A DNA stretch of 64,000 nt from Phoma sp. XZ068 (lineage: Eukaryota > Ascomycota > Dothideomycetes > Pleosporales > Didymellaceae), in NCBI GenBank assembly GCA_004835665.1, contig RBKR01000030.1:104653-168652 (forward strand). Direction: 5' to 3'. Every line of letters starts with the position of its first letter. The first letter of the stretch is position 1. Position numbers and translations under genes: made by a program. Below the pieces are notes generated by a model. It searched no databases. It was not told the origin of the DNA and worked only from the letters and a program-made list of their open reading frames with translations. Positions 44,637 to 54,812 of this stretch are shown piece after piece.

Positions 44637-45005
44637 TCAGACCTTGCGTTCCTGCTTATTATTGCCCTGAAAGGTCGCTGAAGATCCCCTTTGCCTGGGT
44701 TGTAGCTGGCAGTATCCTCGCAAAAGTGCAAGTTCGTTGGCAAGCCTGTTCACCTGAGCTACCAGCTCAGCAGATCTCAGGCACTCGCTTGTGAGCTTAG
44801 CCCGGGTTTGGCTGTGTGTCCATATCTCCCACTCAAGGAGCTGGGATAGTTGTAGATATACATTTGGCTCTGGTTGCTCTATTCCATTATAGTCTGAACC
44901 TGACAATTGCGCTGACCACATTGGGCTGTAGGCAAGCTCGACTGGCTCTGAAGCTTCGCTGATAGTCGATTGGGATGAGAGAGAAGGTGGCGAAGTAGTT
45001 GACAT
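44637..45005 (-). CDS. Small hypothetical protein with C-terminal coiled coil
   Basis: 122 aa from ATG 45005, intronless. The N-terminus is Ser/Pro/Glu-rich (MSTTSPPSLSSQSTISEASE). From about residue 55, LQLSQLLEWEIWTHSQTRAK and VAQVNRLANELALLRGY form an amphipathic helix with Leu/Ile spacing of a coiled coil. There is no basic DNA-binding stretch before it, so it is not a bZIP. No family recognised. Codon use and length make it plausible as a real gene but not certain. Confidence 0.45.
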   Translation of the reverse strand: MSTTSPPSLSSQSTISEASEPVELAYSPMWSAQLSGSDYNGIEQPEPNVYLQLSQLLEWEIWTHSQTRAKLTSECLRSAELVAQVNRLANELALLRGYCQLQPRQRGSSATFQGNNKQERKV

Positions 45006-45540
45006 GGTGTAGGTTGATTGAATTGTGTTTCTTAATAGGCAATGCAACAAAAGCAAATGCTTTGTGAATAGGGACTAAGTTAGATGTCTGGGAGATGGGG
45101 ATGTAAATACATGTATATTAGCAGAATCCAGGAACTGTTTCCCGTAAACAAAAGTTATAGAAGACACAGTTCAGTAATTATAAAACACGCGCGCGATCTA
45201 GAGTAGCGTCAAATTAGTTTTCCTGTTTTTAATGGCAGATTATAGCAGTTTAAAAGTAGATTGAGCTATATGCATCTAAAATAAGACCTGGTTGAGAATC
45301 TCGCCACCGCATTGTTATCGGGTCTTCCTAGCACCCAAAACACTCCTCATGGCCGTTATGAGATGAGATCCATTCCTAGGTGACTGTCAGCTTCGGCGCA
45401 AAATCTCATATGAAGATATCAAACCTCTCTGCTTTTGAAGCACTCGTACACCAAGAACTTTCCATGCCGCTTGACTGTGATGTACAACGAAGGGATAGTG
45501 GCGAACAAATCGCATTCAAAGCTCTGTGTGCCTCCTTCTT

Positions 45541-46661
45541 CTAGAGGCAGAGATTGTCCTGGCAGACTGTGGATTCGGAACGTAGCCTTGGACATCTATA
45601 TGAATTAGCTCTTCGGTAAATATACATCATTTGGTTATCACAAACATCGTTGCAAGTTTCGTCTATATGATGCAACACTTCTGGAAAACCCATAGGTAAC
45701 TCGAAGGCATCATCTTCCTCACCACGCTCAACTCCTCCATGGTGACATCGATGTATGCGAAAGCTCGGAGGCTGGAACTTGATTGGCAATTGATCCCAGT
45801 CATGCTCTGGTCGAATCTCTATCCAATCGTGTGGGCTTGAATAATCTGGAGGATTCTCGATAAACAAACTTGAGCTGTCTGGACATTCGATAGATAACGA
45901 TGCGGGGAAATTGACCGTTACAGCACAGTTAGCATCTGCTTCTAAAGGTGTCTGGGGTAGGAGAGTGTAGGCTGTGTCGTCTAATGATTGCTCTTGCGCC
46001 GGCTCGGAGTAATTCATATTCAGGTCAGCATGAATAACACTGGTATCGTGGGTTAGAGCGCCTTCTAGTATCATCGATTCCTGCAATTCTATGTCAACAC
46101 GGTTGCGATGCAAATGCGTAGGCTACCTACTAGCGGTTCATGAATGGAGGAATCGTAAATTTGGACAGCTCTAGAACGCCTAATCTCCGCATATACGGTC
46201 GCATCGGACGTATCCGCAAATCGACGAAGAAGAAGGAACAGTAGGTCCTCTTCTTGGAGAGGACCCATTTCGCTAATGCAGTCCTGGAATTTATCTAGAA
46301 GTTCGGTAAGGCGACAAAAACCCTGGCTGTACTGTATCTTGACATGGCGTGGTAGCTCAGAGGTCGGCGCTATATGATCGGGGCCGTACTGTGAGGATTT
46401 GTAAGATGTCGGTCACGTGGTGCTATTGTGGACACTAACTGCGCTCGTAAAGTGCGGGTCCTTGATGTATTTGAGGTGCTTCTGGAAATCTTCTGAACTC
46501 GGCTCGCCTTCCTTCACGAAAGTGGATTGGTATTTAGCATTCTTGATCTTCCACAGCTGATCTGAAGAGATACGCGCTGAATATGCAGGTGGGGGAAGAG
46601 ATAGAGCTACAGAAAAAGGAGACGCAGGAGAAGCAGGAGATGGAAGCAGAGCGTTGTCCAT
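45541..46661 (-). CDS. Hypothetical protein, three exons
   Basis: I do not recognise the family. Exons on the minus strand: 46661-46440, 46388-46131 and 46080-45541, about 339 aa. Introns of 51 and 50 bp begin GTTAGT and GTAGGT and end ACAG and GCAG. Each join is in phase 0 and links frames that are otherwise separate, which supports the model. The N-terminus is Pro/Ala/Ser-rich (MDNALLPSPASPASPFSVAL). The second exon is well ordered (GFCRLTELLDKFQDCISEMG, LLFLLLRRFADTSDATVYAE). The third is acidic with many Asp/Glu/Ser, then a Cys/His-containing end. No signal peptide or membrane segment. It lies among cargo genes. Confidence 0.55.
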
Positions 46662-47180
46662 AATGAAAGAATGTTGTATAAGGTAGAGATGCGAGCATGG
46701 ACAATAGTGAGAGGTCTTGATCAATGCCTGCGAGAGATAGGAAATCAATTAGAAAAAGAGGAATTAGACTCGGTAAGCAATTTGCTGGTAGTGCGAGTAC
46801 CTCAGTGGCATCAAATTACAGCTTCCTGTTCTCAGTTGCGATCGTCGAAAACCTGGAGACTGTTGTCTGACGGCAGGTACGACCCACTAAACCGAAGCGA
46901 TGCAGGGTGGAGGCGCGGGGGGGTTATGTGGGCGCATGTTGGTGGCACAGCAGGCGCTTGCAAGGAACGCCATTCTGAATACAGGAACGGAACACTCGTA
47001 GTGACTGCTGCTCAGCAGTTGAGGGTTCTGCGTTCCCCCATCCCTCGTTCAGTGGCATCCATAGCACCAGACAGTTCAACATACTGTCGCATCACGTGCC
47101 TTCGGCAAATGTTCGGCATCGGAAAATACTCGGATATCTTGAACCTCAGCACCCACTCGAGCTGCCGACCTACTGACCAC

Positions 47181-47890
47181 CTATGACGAGGACCAGACCT
47201 GGGGCGCGGCACAACTCAGATCCAAGCAATTGTGATTGTTCTCTTGCACTCTGAAACCCAGATCGCCCCAAAACTTCTCAGAAGCAACGTCTGTTCTTGC
47301 CTTCCATGTCCCAAATCCTCTCTCTTGAAATTCAATGGATAGGTATCTGTATTCGATGTATATGTGCTTCACTCTGGAAATGAATGCCTGCCACTGTGAT
47401 TTTTGCTGATATGCTTGATTTAGCACTTCCGCCATCTTTGGGTGCCCATTTCCGCTCCGGAATTCGAACTGAACTTGAATCTCTTCGCGGCCTGCTATAG
47501 ACTGAAGGACTGGCAGTAGATCCAAACTTTCGCGGGAACGTTGACTTATGTCAATTACAAGCGTAACAGTGCCTTTTAGGTTTAACGATCTTGGAACAAG
47601 ATCCTTAACAAACCTTCGCACCTGGGTCGCCCTCAGTGAAAATGTGGTTTTAATCAGATATAAAGGGTGGAACTCAGCACGAGTTTGCCGAGACACTTGC
47701 GTGAGGCTGCGATACCCACTTCCTTCGACATGGACAGCACGGCGGCTCTTCATCCGGATGGACATGAGTCCAAGGCAAAGCTCGTAAATGAGGTTACGGA
47801 TGTCTGTGAAACCAGTTAGATAAGCTTCGTTGATGCAGCTCTGCCTCACGTACCTGGTGGTAGATCCAGAAATCGAAATGCTACCATCAT
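47181..47890 (-). CDS. F-box-like protein, two exons
   Basis: Exons 47890-47854 and 47803-47181, about 219 aa, with a 50 bp intron (GTACGT donor, CTAAC branch site, CACAG acceptor). Splicing creates MMVAFRFLDLPPDIRNLIYE, the hallmark N-terminus of a large fungal F-box-like family (FRFLDLPxEIRNxIYE). It is followed by SLTQVSRQTRAEFHPLYL, the second conserved block of that family. The longer unspliced frame starting further upstream lacks this motif and is rejected. Such proteins probably act as substrate adaptors of ubiquitin ligases. The target is unknown. Confidence 0.75.
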
Positions 47891-49164
47891 GTTGCCTGCA
47901 TTCGGATTGCTTCGCAGTGTTCTGATCACAGAACGTAGAGGCCGGGGAGAGGTTGCCGAGGTCAACAAAGAATACTCCATCCTCAGGTTCGTCGGTGTAG
48001 ACCAGGAAAAAGTACAGGCTAGGGGCAGCGCTGGTGAGGATTAGCATATAGAGCTTTTCTTTGGAGAAGAAACTTTACGTGTTGAGATCTTGGGGCTTTG
48101 GGCTTGCGTTGAGGGAACTCATTTGTGCTGGTTGCTCAGTCGCTTTGGAAGACTGGCTGCTCTATATATGCCTGTGACCCAGTCCCTTCGGTCTTCCATA
48201 TGTGCCGTCGTATTGAGCTAAGACTTCTCCCTGATCTCAGTGGCAATTCACGCCCCATCGGACTGTCCATTCCTAGCACTTCCGTGCTTGTCAATACCGC
48301 CTCAATGAAACCAATACGGCACTATTTTTGATCTCCTGTCTCAACATCCAATCGATTTCAGTGCATAATGCAGGTTTGGCTTCTTCCTGTGTAACTGTAT
48401 CGCACTCCGTGGCTCAGTGCATCTCGGTATTATGCGTAGGGTGCAGGTGATCTCATGACTGGCGAATTGAAGCCCTTGGTAGGCTTTCATTGCCGCCAGC
48501 TGTCCGCAGTCACGTTTCCATTCAAGAGAAAGTTGCATCTCGGACGTATGCGAAACCAAGAGATGGCTCATCACTGGCTATCCAAGCCCGCACGATGGCA
48601 CAGCGTCATCTGTATGTACGCAGCCACATCAACATCCAGGGCACAAAGCATCTTGGCCCTATGCAAGAGGAGGAGGGGCTTCGTTACTGGCTGTCTGAAG
48701 CCCACAGCATGGCATGGTTGCCGCCCTGTGATAGCACGTTGCATCGTAAGATTCATGCGGATGTCACTTTCTATAATTACAAAGCCAATCGCCAACGATT
48801 TATGTATCCTGATGGCCATGGCACAGCCTGTTTACGGGCTGGACGAGGATATTGGCTCTGGCAGATGTTTACCACGGCGGCAAAGGTTTCATTCAGATCA
48901 CCGATAGCTACGATATTCATGCAAAAGGAGCCTAGGGGGGAGGCTAAGCAGATACGTTAACGAATCGAACCATCCTTCAGGTGAAGTCCGACGACAGTCT
49001 GAGGCGTGGATAGCGATCGGTGTCTCGGGTGGGTAGGAGGTTGTTCCCACATCTCGCGAGACAGACAACCTCACGTGCTATGTAGGCGACCACGGCTGGT
49101 ACACGTTGACCATAAAAGGTCAGTCACCACCGTGCTTTTGGAACTGACCAAATCACCATACACC
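47891..49164. other. Intergenic, no gene supported
   Basis: Plus-strand frames 48455-48907 and 48490-48960 overlap each other in different frames, and a minus-strand frame covers 48571-48819. None has a recognisable motif, so I cannot tell which, if any, is real. Confidence 0.4.
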
Positions 49165-50581
49165 ATGGACCAGGCTTTTTTTGACTTCGACCTACTATTC
49201 AATGAAGATATGTGGCGTAGCGAAATCTTCAGTACCGACGTGAATGTAAGTCAGTTCTGACCTGTCAACGTAGCATGGCTAACACTGACAGGCAATGGAG
49301 TCCTTCGATTTTGTGCAGGACACGCACATATCTGCAGAGCTGCTTCCGCAACATGCACTCAACCCAAGAGCACCTACTATTGCACCATTACTCGATGCAC
49401 CTATGGACGTCGCTATATGCAATTGCGAGAATACCAAAACACCAAAGCTTTCCATTTCAGAAACCGCAGTCCTGAGCTTCAGTCCTTCAACCCAAAAGCC
49501 GCCAAAGCTTTCCATGTCAGCGGTCGCAGCCCTGAGCTTCAGCCCCTCATCTCCAAAGCCTCCAACACTCGCCATGTCAGAAATCGCAGCCCTGAGCTTC
49601 AGTCCTTCAACCCCGAAGCCGCCAAAGCTTTCCATGTCAGCGGTCGCAGCCCTGAGCTTCAGTCCTTCGGCTCCAAAGCCTCCAACACTCGCCATGTCGC
49701 AAGTTGACGTTATTTCTTTCCAGAACCACTCTCGTTCAGATCAAGAGAGTGATGGGAGACGTTCTAGATGTCAGGTGTCATCATGCGATGAACGTTCTGC
49801 GATACCTGCGTCTGACACTTCAGTGGGCGAGACTATGAAGAACAGCAATCTCTTACCAGTCGTGCGAACATCTGCCTCGGGGCCGAGTCTGAAGCTGGCA
49901 GATACTTTCGCACTCCAACAATCATCTCCACTCCCAGAATCCTGTGAAATATCAAAATCAAAGGGCTCCAATAGCCAGCCTGGCAAAACGGCCACTTCTG
50001 TGGTGCCCACGGCGCATTCTTTATCAGGGACGGGATCAAAGAGTTCGGATCCTATTGTAATCGACGACGAGACCGATGATGACAGGACGACAACCAATGC
50101 GCCTCCTAAGACTACCACACACCGTAACGAGGTTCAATCAAGCGAGCAGACTGTTTTGCGAAAACCGAGTTCTCGTAAAAGAGCTAGAGTGGAGCGCAAA
50201 GGAGAGGTTGAATGGGCGCAGCATGGGAAGAAGGTGCTGAAGGAGCTGATATCAGGGTTTTACCAGCAGGAGGCTTACTGGATCGAATTGCGGGAGCACT
50301 CGGAGGCGGCTGTGGAGGCGATGGTCCAGAAGCACGATGAGTTGGTAAAAGAAACCGGTCGCACTTGTCGAGACAAGGCAACGATATCATTGGAAGATAT
50401 GCGTATGCTGCGCGATTCTTACGTCAACCTCATGGAATACTGGCTGTCTGTATCGGAGTGCACCAAAGTCAAGCCTATGTTGGAGAAGCTTCGTACCTGT
50501 ATGGATGACGTGTCGGATAATTCGGAGATGTTTTCTGGAATTTATGCCCATTATCGCCCTTCAAAAAGGCGAAGGTCATAA
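49165..50581 (+). CDS. Hypothetical protein with five 20-residue repeats
   Basis: Exons 49165-49245 and 49292-50581 (46 bp intron, CTAAC branch site, ACAG acceptor), about 456 aa. The first exon reads MDQAFFDFDLLFNEDMWRSE. Then five tandem 20-residue units of the form KPPKLSMSAVAALSFSPSTP follow (DNA 49437-49698), alternating two versions (PPKLSMSAVA and PPTLAMSEIA). The middle is Ser/Thr-rich with an acidic patch (DDETDDDRTT). RKPSSRKRARVERKGEVEW is a likely nuclear localisation signal. The last ~120 residues are helical (HGKKVLKELISGFYQQEAYW onward). No known domain. The features suggest a nuclear protein with a disordered repeat region, but function is unknown. Confidence 0.6.
49437..49698. 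repeat. 60 bp coding tandem repeat, about 4.4-5 copies
   Basis: Period exactly 60 bp, starting at 49437, 49497, 49557, 49617 and 49677 (the last is partial). Copies 2 and 4 resemble each other more than copies 3 and 5, and vice versa, so there is a 120 bp higher-order unit. All changes keep the reading frame of the hypothetical protein. Confidence 0.9.
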
Positions 50582-50748
50582 CGCAGCGCAGCAAGCAAAG
50601 CTTGTGTGTATTATAGTGAATCAATTTCATCAGTTTCAGAGCTATAGTGTCTAAACAAACTCTCTCCAGGTCCTTAGCATTTTGATCAGACAATTGTATC
50701 AGACGATATGCCTTTCTTATACACAATGAAATTTTAATACACTTCTTC

Positions 50749-51308
50749 CTACACAGGTAGCTTAAGATCTACCCTTAACTCTATACTCCTTGTATAGAAC
50801 TACTTCTAACTATATTTAAAATTTTATGTACTGTATAGAAAATAAACCTGTTTGTAGAATATATCTGTACCGCTACTTTTCCGGTACAGGTAGCTTTAGA
50901 ACTGTTTTTAGGTACCTGTATAGACAATAAACCTGTTTTGAGAATATATCTATACCGCTACTTTTCCGGTACAGGTAGCTTTAGAACTGTTTTTAGGTAC
51001 CTGTATAGACAATAAACCTGTTTTGAGATATATCTATACCGCTACTTTTCCGGTACAGGTAGCTTTAGAACTGTTTTTAGGTACCTGTATAGACAATAAA
51101 CCTGTTTTGAGAATATATCTATACCGCTACTTTTCCGGTACAGGTAGCTTTAAACCGGTTTTTAGGTACCTGTATAGAGTACAAATCTGTTCTTAAAATA
51201 CATCTATACCTCTATTATTCCTGTACAGGTAGTAAAGAACTATTTTTAGGTATCTATAAAGAGGAGAAACCTGTGTTAAGAATATACCTATACTTCCACA
51301 ATTCCTGT
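50749..51308. repeat. 85 bp minisatellite, about seven copies
   Basis: Near-identical AT-rich units start at 50886, 50971, 51055 and 51140 (one copy is 84 bp), with degenerate copies at both ends (before 50886 and after 51140). Each unit starts ACAGGTAGCTTTAGAACTG and contains GGTACCTGTATAG; CCGGTACAGG and GGTACCTG give short inverted motifs within the unit. It lies between the 3' ends of two convergent genes and is non-coding. Confidence 0.9.
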
Positions 51309-51700
51309 ACAGGTAGCTGGGTAGAGGTGTGTTATTCTTCGCTACAGTCGAGAGGAGAAGCGTTATCTATAACAGGTCTATATTTCATAATAGAGTAATG
51401 TTAGTTTTTACCTTCACTTTTAGTAAACGGTAATAATTGTAAAACATAAATCTATTAGACTATGTACTGTATACGCTGGAACAAGCTCGCTTTGGGTTAC
51501 GCCGATCTCCTTGGCTAACGCTTCTCCTCCGCTTCCTTGGTATCATGGGCAGTGGTTTCTCATCCGTAGAATGATCGACTGTTCCAAAAGGGCTGTCCAG
51601 ACGTAGATTTTAATCAGCTGCTGAAGTGTTGTAGGAAAGCCGCTTATAGTCTTTGATGTGCTTGTGATACCTCGAATTGACATTGTAATAAGCTCATCCT

Positions 51701-54700
51701 CTATTTAGCTTGAAAACACACCCGTCTCTTAAATGGCGGCAGACTCTCTGGTATATAGTCAACACATTTAACGGGATGACCTTGGATATAGAACCACGAT
51801 GATGTGTCCTGAAGTCGCTTGTATAAATAGTGGATGCCATCAGCTTGTAAGTCGGCACGGCAGTAGATATGGCCGGAGCACTGTAACACACCAGCTTCCA
51901 GAGTTGGAGGACCATCTAGCTCAAAGTAAAACATTGACGCGATGATTGCGTCAACAAGAGCGGTAATACTACCTTGTTCCAGTTCTATCGCTTTATTAAC
52001 ACTCTTCTTAATCTCTGGAATCTTAAGTGCATCGTCTAAACCAGGCTCAAGTCCATTAAACTCAATGCTGAGGCGATGGTGGCGTGGCCGTAACTCCCGG
52101 GGAACAGAATTTATGTACCGATCGTAACCTTTTTGGGCATTTAAGCAGTGCTTCCAGCTGTTGAAGACCCGAAGTAGAAATCGGTTCGCGATGCTGAAAC
52201 CCTTTTCTGATCGATTTCCAGTGCCCTCTTTTGGCAATGTTCCGGTTCCAAGGGAGAGTGCAAAATCTGGATAATCCGGTTTAGAGGGCCACACAAACCT
52301 AGTCTCCCATTCTGCGATGTCGGACGGGCAGTTGTGGAGCAACCCTCCGTCTTGAAAAGTGCCTATTTTACCCACGACTTGGGGTTTAAAGAACCTATAA
52401 TGCAGTCAGTCAATGTTTATCAATCAGAGCCGGAGTCTGGACCATGGGGCTGCTGATGTGCTGCATGCCCTTCAGGTGTCAGTACAAGACATTGACGGTA
52501 CTTGATCTCTATGCTTACGCGTCTCCTATGCTAACATCGTCTCGAGCCTTCTCAGCGCGCGCAATATCGTAACCTTGATTAGATGAGCAAATATATCTCA
52601 GCACTAGAACACAAATGCTGACCTGAGCCACTGGGTCTTTTGCCAGCGTTGTAGTTCGTGAAAAGCCACGGCGAGGAGTCTTTCACACTGGTGGTGGTGA
52701 CGGCCACTTTGGTGTCGTTCCGCAAGGGTTGAACATTTGCAGTGGAGAGTTGATTGTCTTTTGGAAAGCCCCTTGGATCGCCTCGAGACTATATTGGCCG
52801 TCCTGTACGTAGGCCACAAGGAGTCGCATATCCTCGAGATAAAGGTCGCTCTTTTGCCAAGGTTTTTATTGCAACATCTTCAAAGCGCTTGATGGCATCA
52901 GAAACACTCCATCGTAGAAGGAACAGACCAATACAACAAGTCCACCTGTCATGTTAGCATCGCAATGAGCCCAGGAGTGTTAGCGTACCAGCTGAAGTCC
53001 CGCAAACCAAGTCAAAGTAGTCTTGTACTGGTAGCCCAAGCGGCGCAAGCAAGGCGTCGATGTGTTGAAGAAACATCAGTGGTATAATGCCTTCACGCCA
53101 CCCCCGTCAACACTCAGTCGTCGGATACCAGCAGTAGGTGGAACGAAGCGGAATACTACTTTCTGATGGCTTACGTCACATAAAACACATTTGAAATGTT
53201 GGTAAGAATTTTTCTCGGTCTTGGAGCGTGTTCCGAAGATTTTGACACATGAATCGGACAGAGCGTGACCACACGCAAGAACTTTCTCGGGCATCTGCAT
53301 GAAACAGCAAAAACAAGATCGATGGCTTTTAGCTTCGCCAGGCCACGATGGTGCTTTTTCAGGGTCTGGCGGTGCACCTCTGCCGCAGGCAAAGCAAGGT
53401 GATGCGTTGTGTGAAACTAGCCTGGAACTCTTTGTGGACAGCCGTCAAGAACTGGTCTTGAATTTTCTTATTAGCAGAGTATGAGGATATGGCGGCACGA
53501 CAGGGCTCCAGGTACAACTCTCTGAACAGGTAGTCTGGCGCAAAATCTGTTAATGTCAGCGCAGCTCTTTTGGTAGCGTCAAATTTTCAAGACCCACCAT
53601 GGGCACCTGGTGGATAGCTAGCCAGCATGAGTGCAGATCCAATCAGAGGTGCTACAAAATGCCAGAGCCATACTTCCGACGGTATTTGTTCTAGAAAGTC
53701 AGTGAGGCAGTGCTCTAACAGATCTGTGGAGAAGCCACATGGTCGTGATGCGCTCGCAAGGCGAAGGATCTTTCCTTCTCCAGGGCCACTACTGAACACA
53801 AGGTCCAAAATTTGCTTTGAAAAGTTCAAGAAATGACGAAAATTGAACTGTATATGAGCAGACTCTCGCTCTCAGCATTGATGCTTTTGACATTGCAGAA
53901 AGACGGTTCTTCAATGCTGTTGCTTGCACAATAGTGGTTTCGGCATCTTGCAAAGCGAAGACTTCTAGCGAGGCAAAGTGACGATTGATCCTGCGCTGAT
54001 CCAATTCTGGGTCGCTAGATTGTTTGGCCTGCTTATGGCTTTCCCAACCAGTCGATTCACTTGTTGCGTAGCATTGCGCTCATCAAAGTTATTTGACGAC
54101 GTTTGTACGATCAGCAGGACGCGAGGCTGTGCCGCTAGGTCGGACATTTCGGGGCCTTTATTTGTCCGGCTAACCATCTTACAACAGCCGTTAGACCGCC
54201 CATATCGTCCACAAAGCAACAGATGACGCTTGAGAAAATCGAAATGCCTTTCGCAAACAGTACCCGCATCATCGGTATGCCACTCAGCGGGTAGTACCCA
54301 TGATTTCTTTTGATATCTGTTATTAGAGTCGTCTGATTCTGGCAGGCGCGGACTCTGCACCCCAGCGTCTATGATCACCACCGGGGTATCATCGATGCAC
54401 AAATCCTGTGAACATCGGAGGTAGACATCTTTGTGTACAGGCAATGACCCAGTGCCGCCAAGTAGTTTGTCAGTAGTACGGTCTTCAATCTTTGCCTAAA
54501 AAAAGAATATACGATGGCTTGCTGTCTAGCGCGACTGCGCCAGACGAACCGATGACAGGCTCATGTAAGGTTACAGTTCTCTTACGAAGGGTTATCCAAG
54601 GAGAGGAATCCATTCTGCGTGAGTGACAGGAGTGGCAGTAGGAAGTCTTTAAATTGTGGATCAGAATCCCATATCCAGGTATCTGGATTAAGGCGCACAA

Positions 54701-54812
54701 ACGCGCCGCATGTACAGCGAACAGTTAAGCGAAAACGGTAGTTCAAAGCACGTGTACCCCATGACTGGCTCCACAGCAAGTGAGCTCCTTGCACGTAACA
54801 CCTTCCTCTCAT
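51701..54812 (-). pseudogene. Patatin-like phospholipase with NTPase-like and Zn-finger-like N-terminus, decayed
   Basis: Read from right to left on the minus strand. There is an N-terminal hydrophobic/Cys segment to about 54597, then a segment with GSSGAVALDSKPSYILFLG and KLLGGTGSLPVHKDVYLR that looks NTPase-like. A Cys/His block follows (CFACGRG, CFCCFMQMPE, CGHALSDSC). Then the patatin core: IRRLSVDGGGVK (oxyanion Gly loop), YFDLVCGTSAG (nucleophile Ser), WSVSDAIKRFEDVA, and TFQDGGLLHNCP (catalytic Asp). The frame changes at least five times (near 54597, 54497, 53430, 53091 and 52928), several times by what looks like one lost base, and a stop follows near 52793. An intron explains only the join after GTSAG. 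The family is recurrent Starship cargo of unknown role. As it stands it cannot encode the whole enzyme. Confidence 0.72.

Noticed and set aside
47891..48047. Extension of the F-box-like protein upstream of 47890 in one unspliced frame
   Set aside because: Splicing at 47853/47804 gives the family's FRFLDLPPDIRNLIYE motif from an ATG at 47890; the unspliced frame does not.
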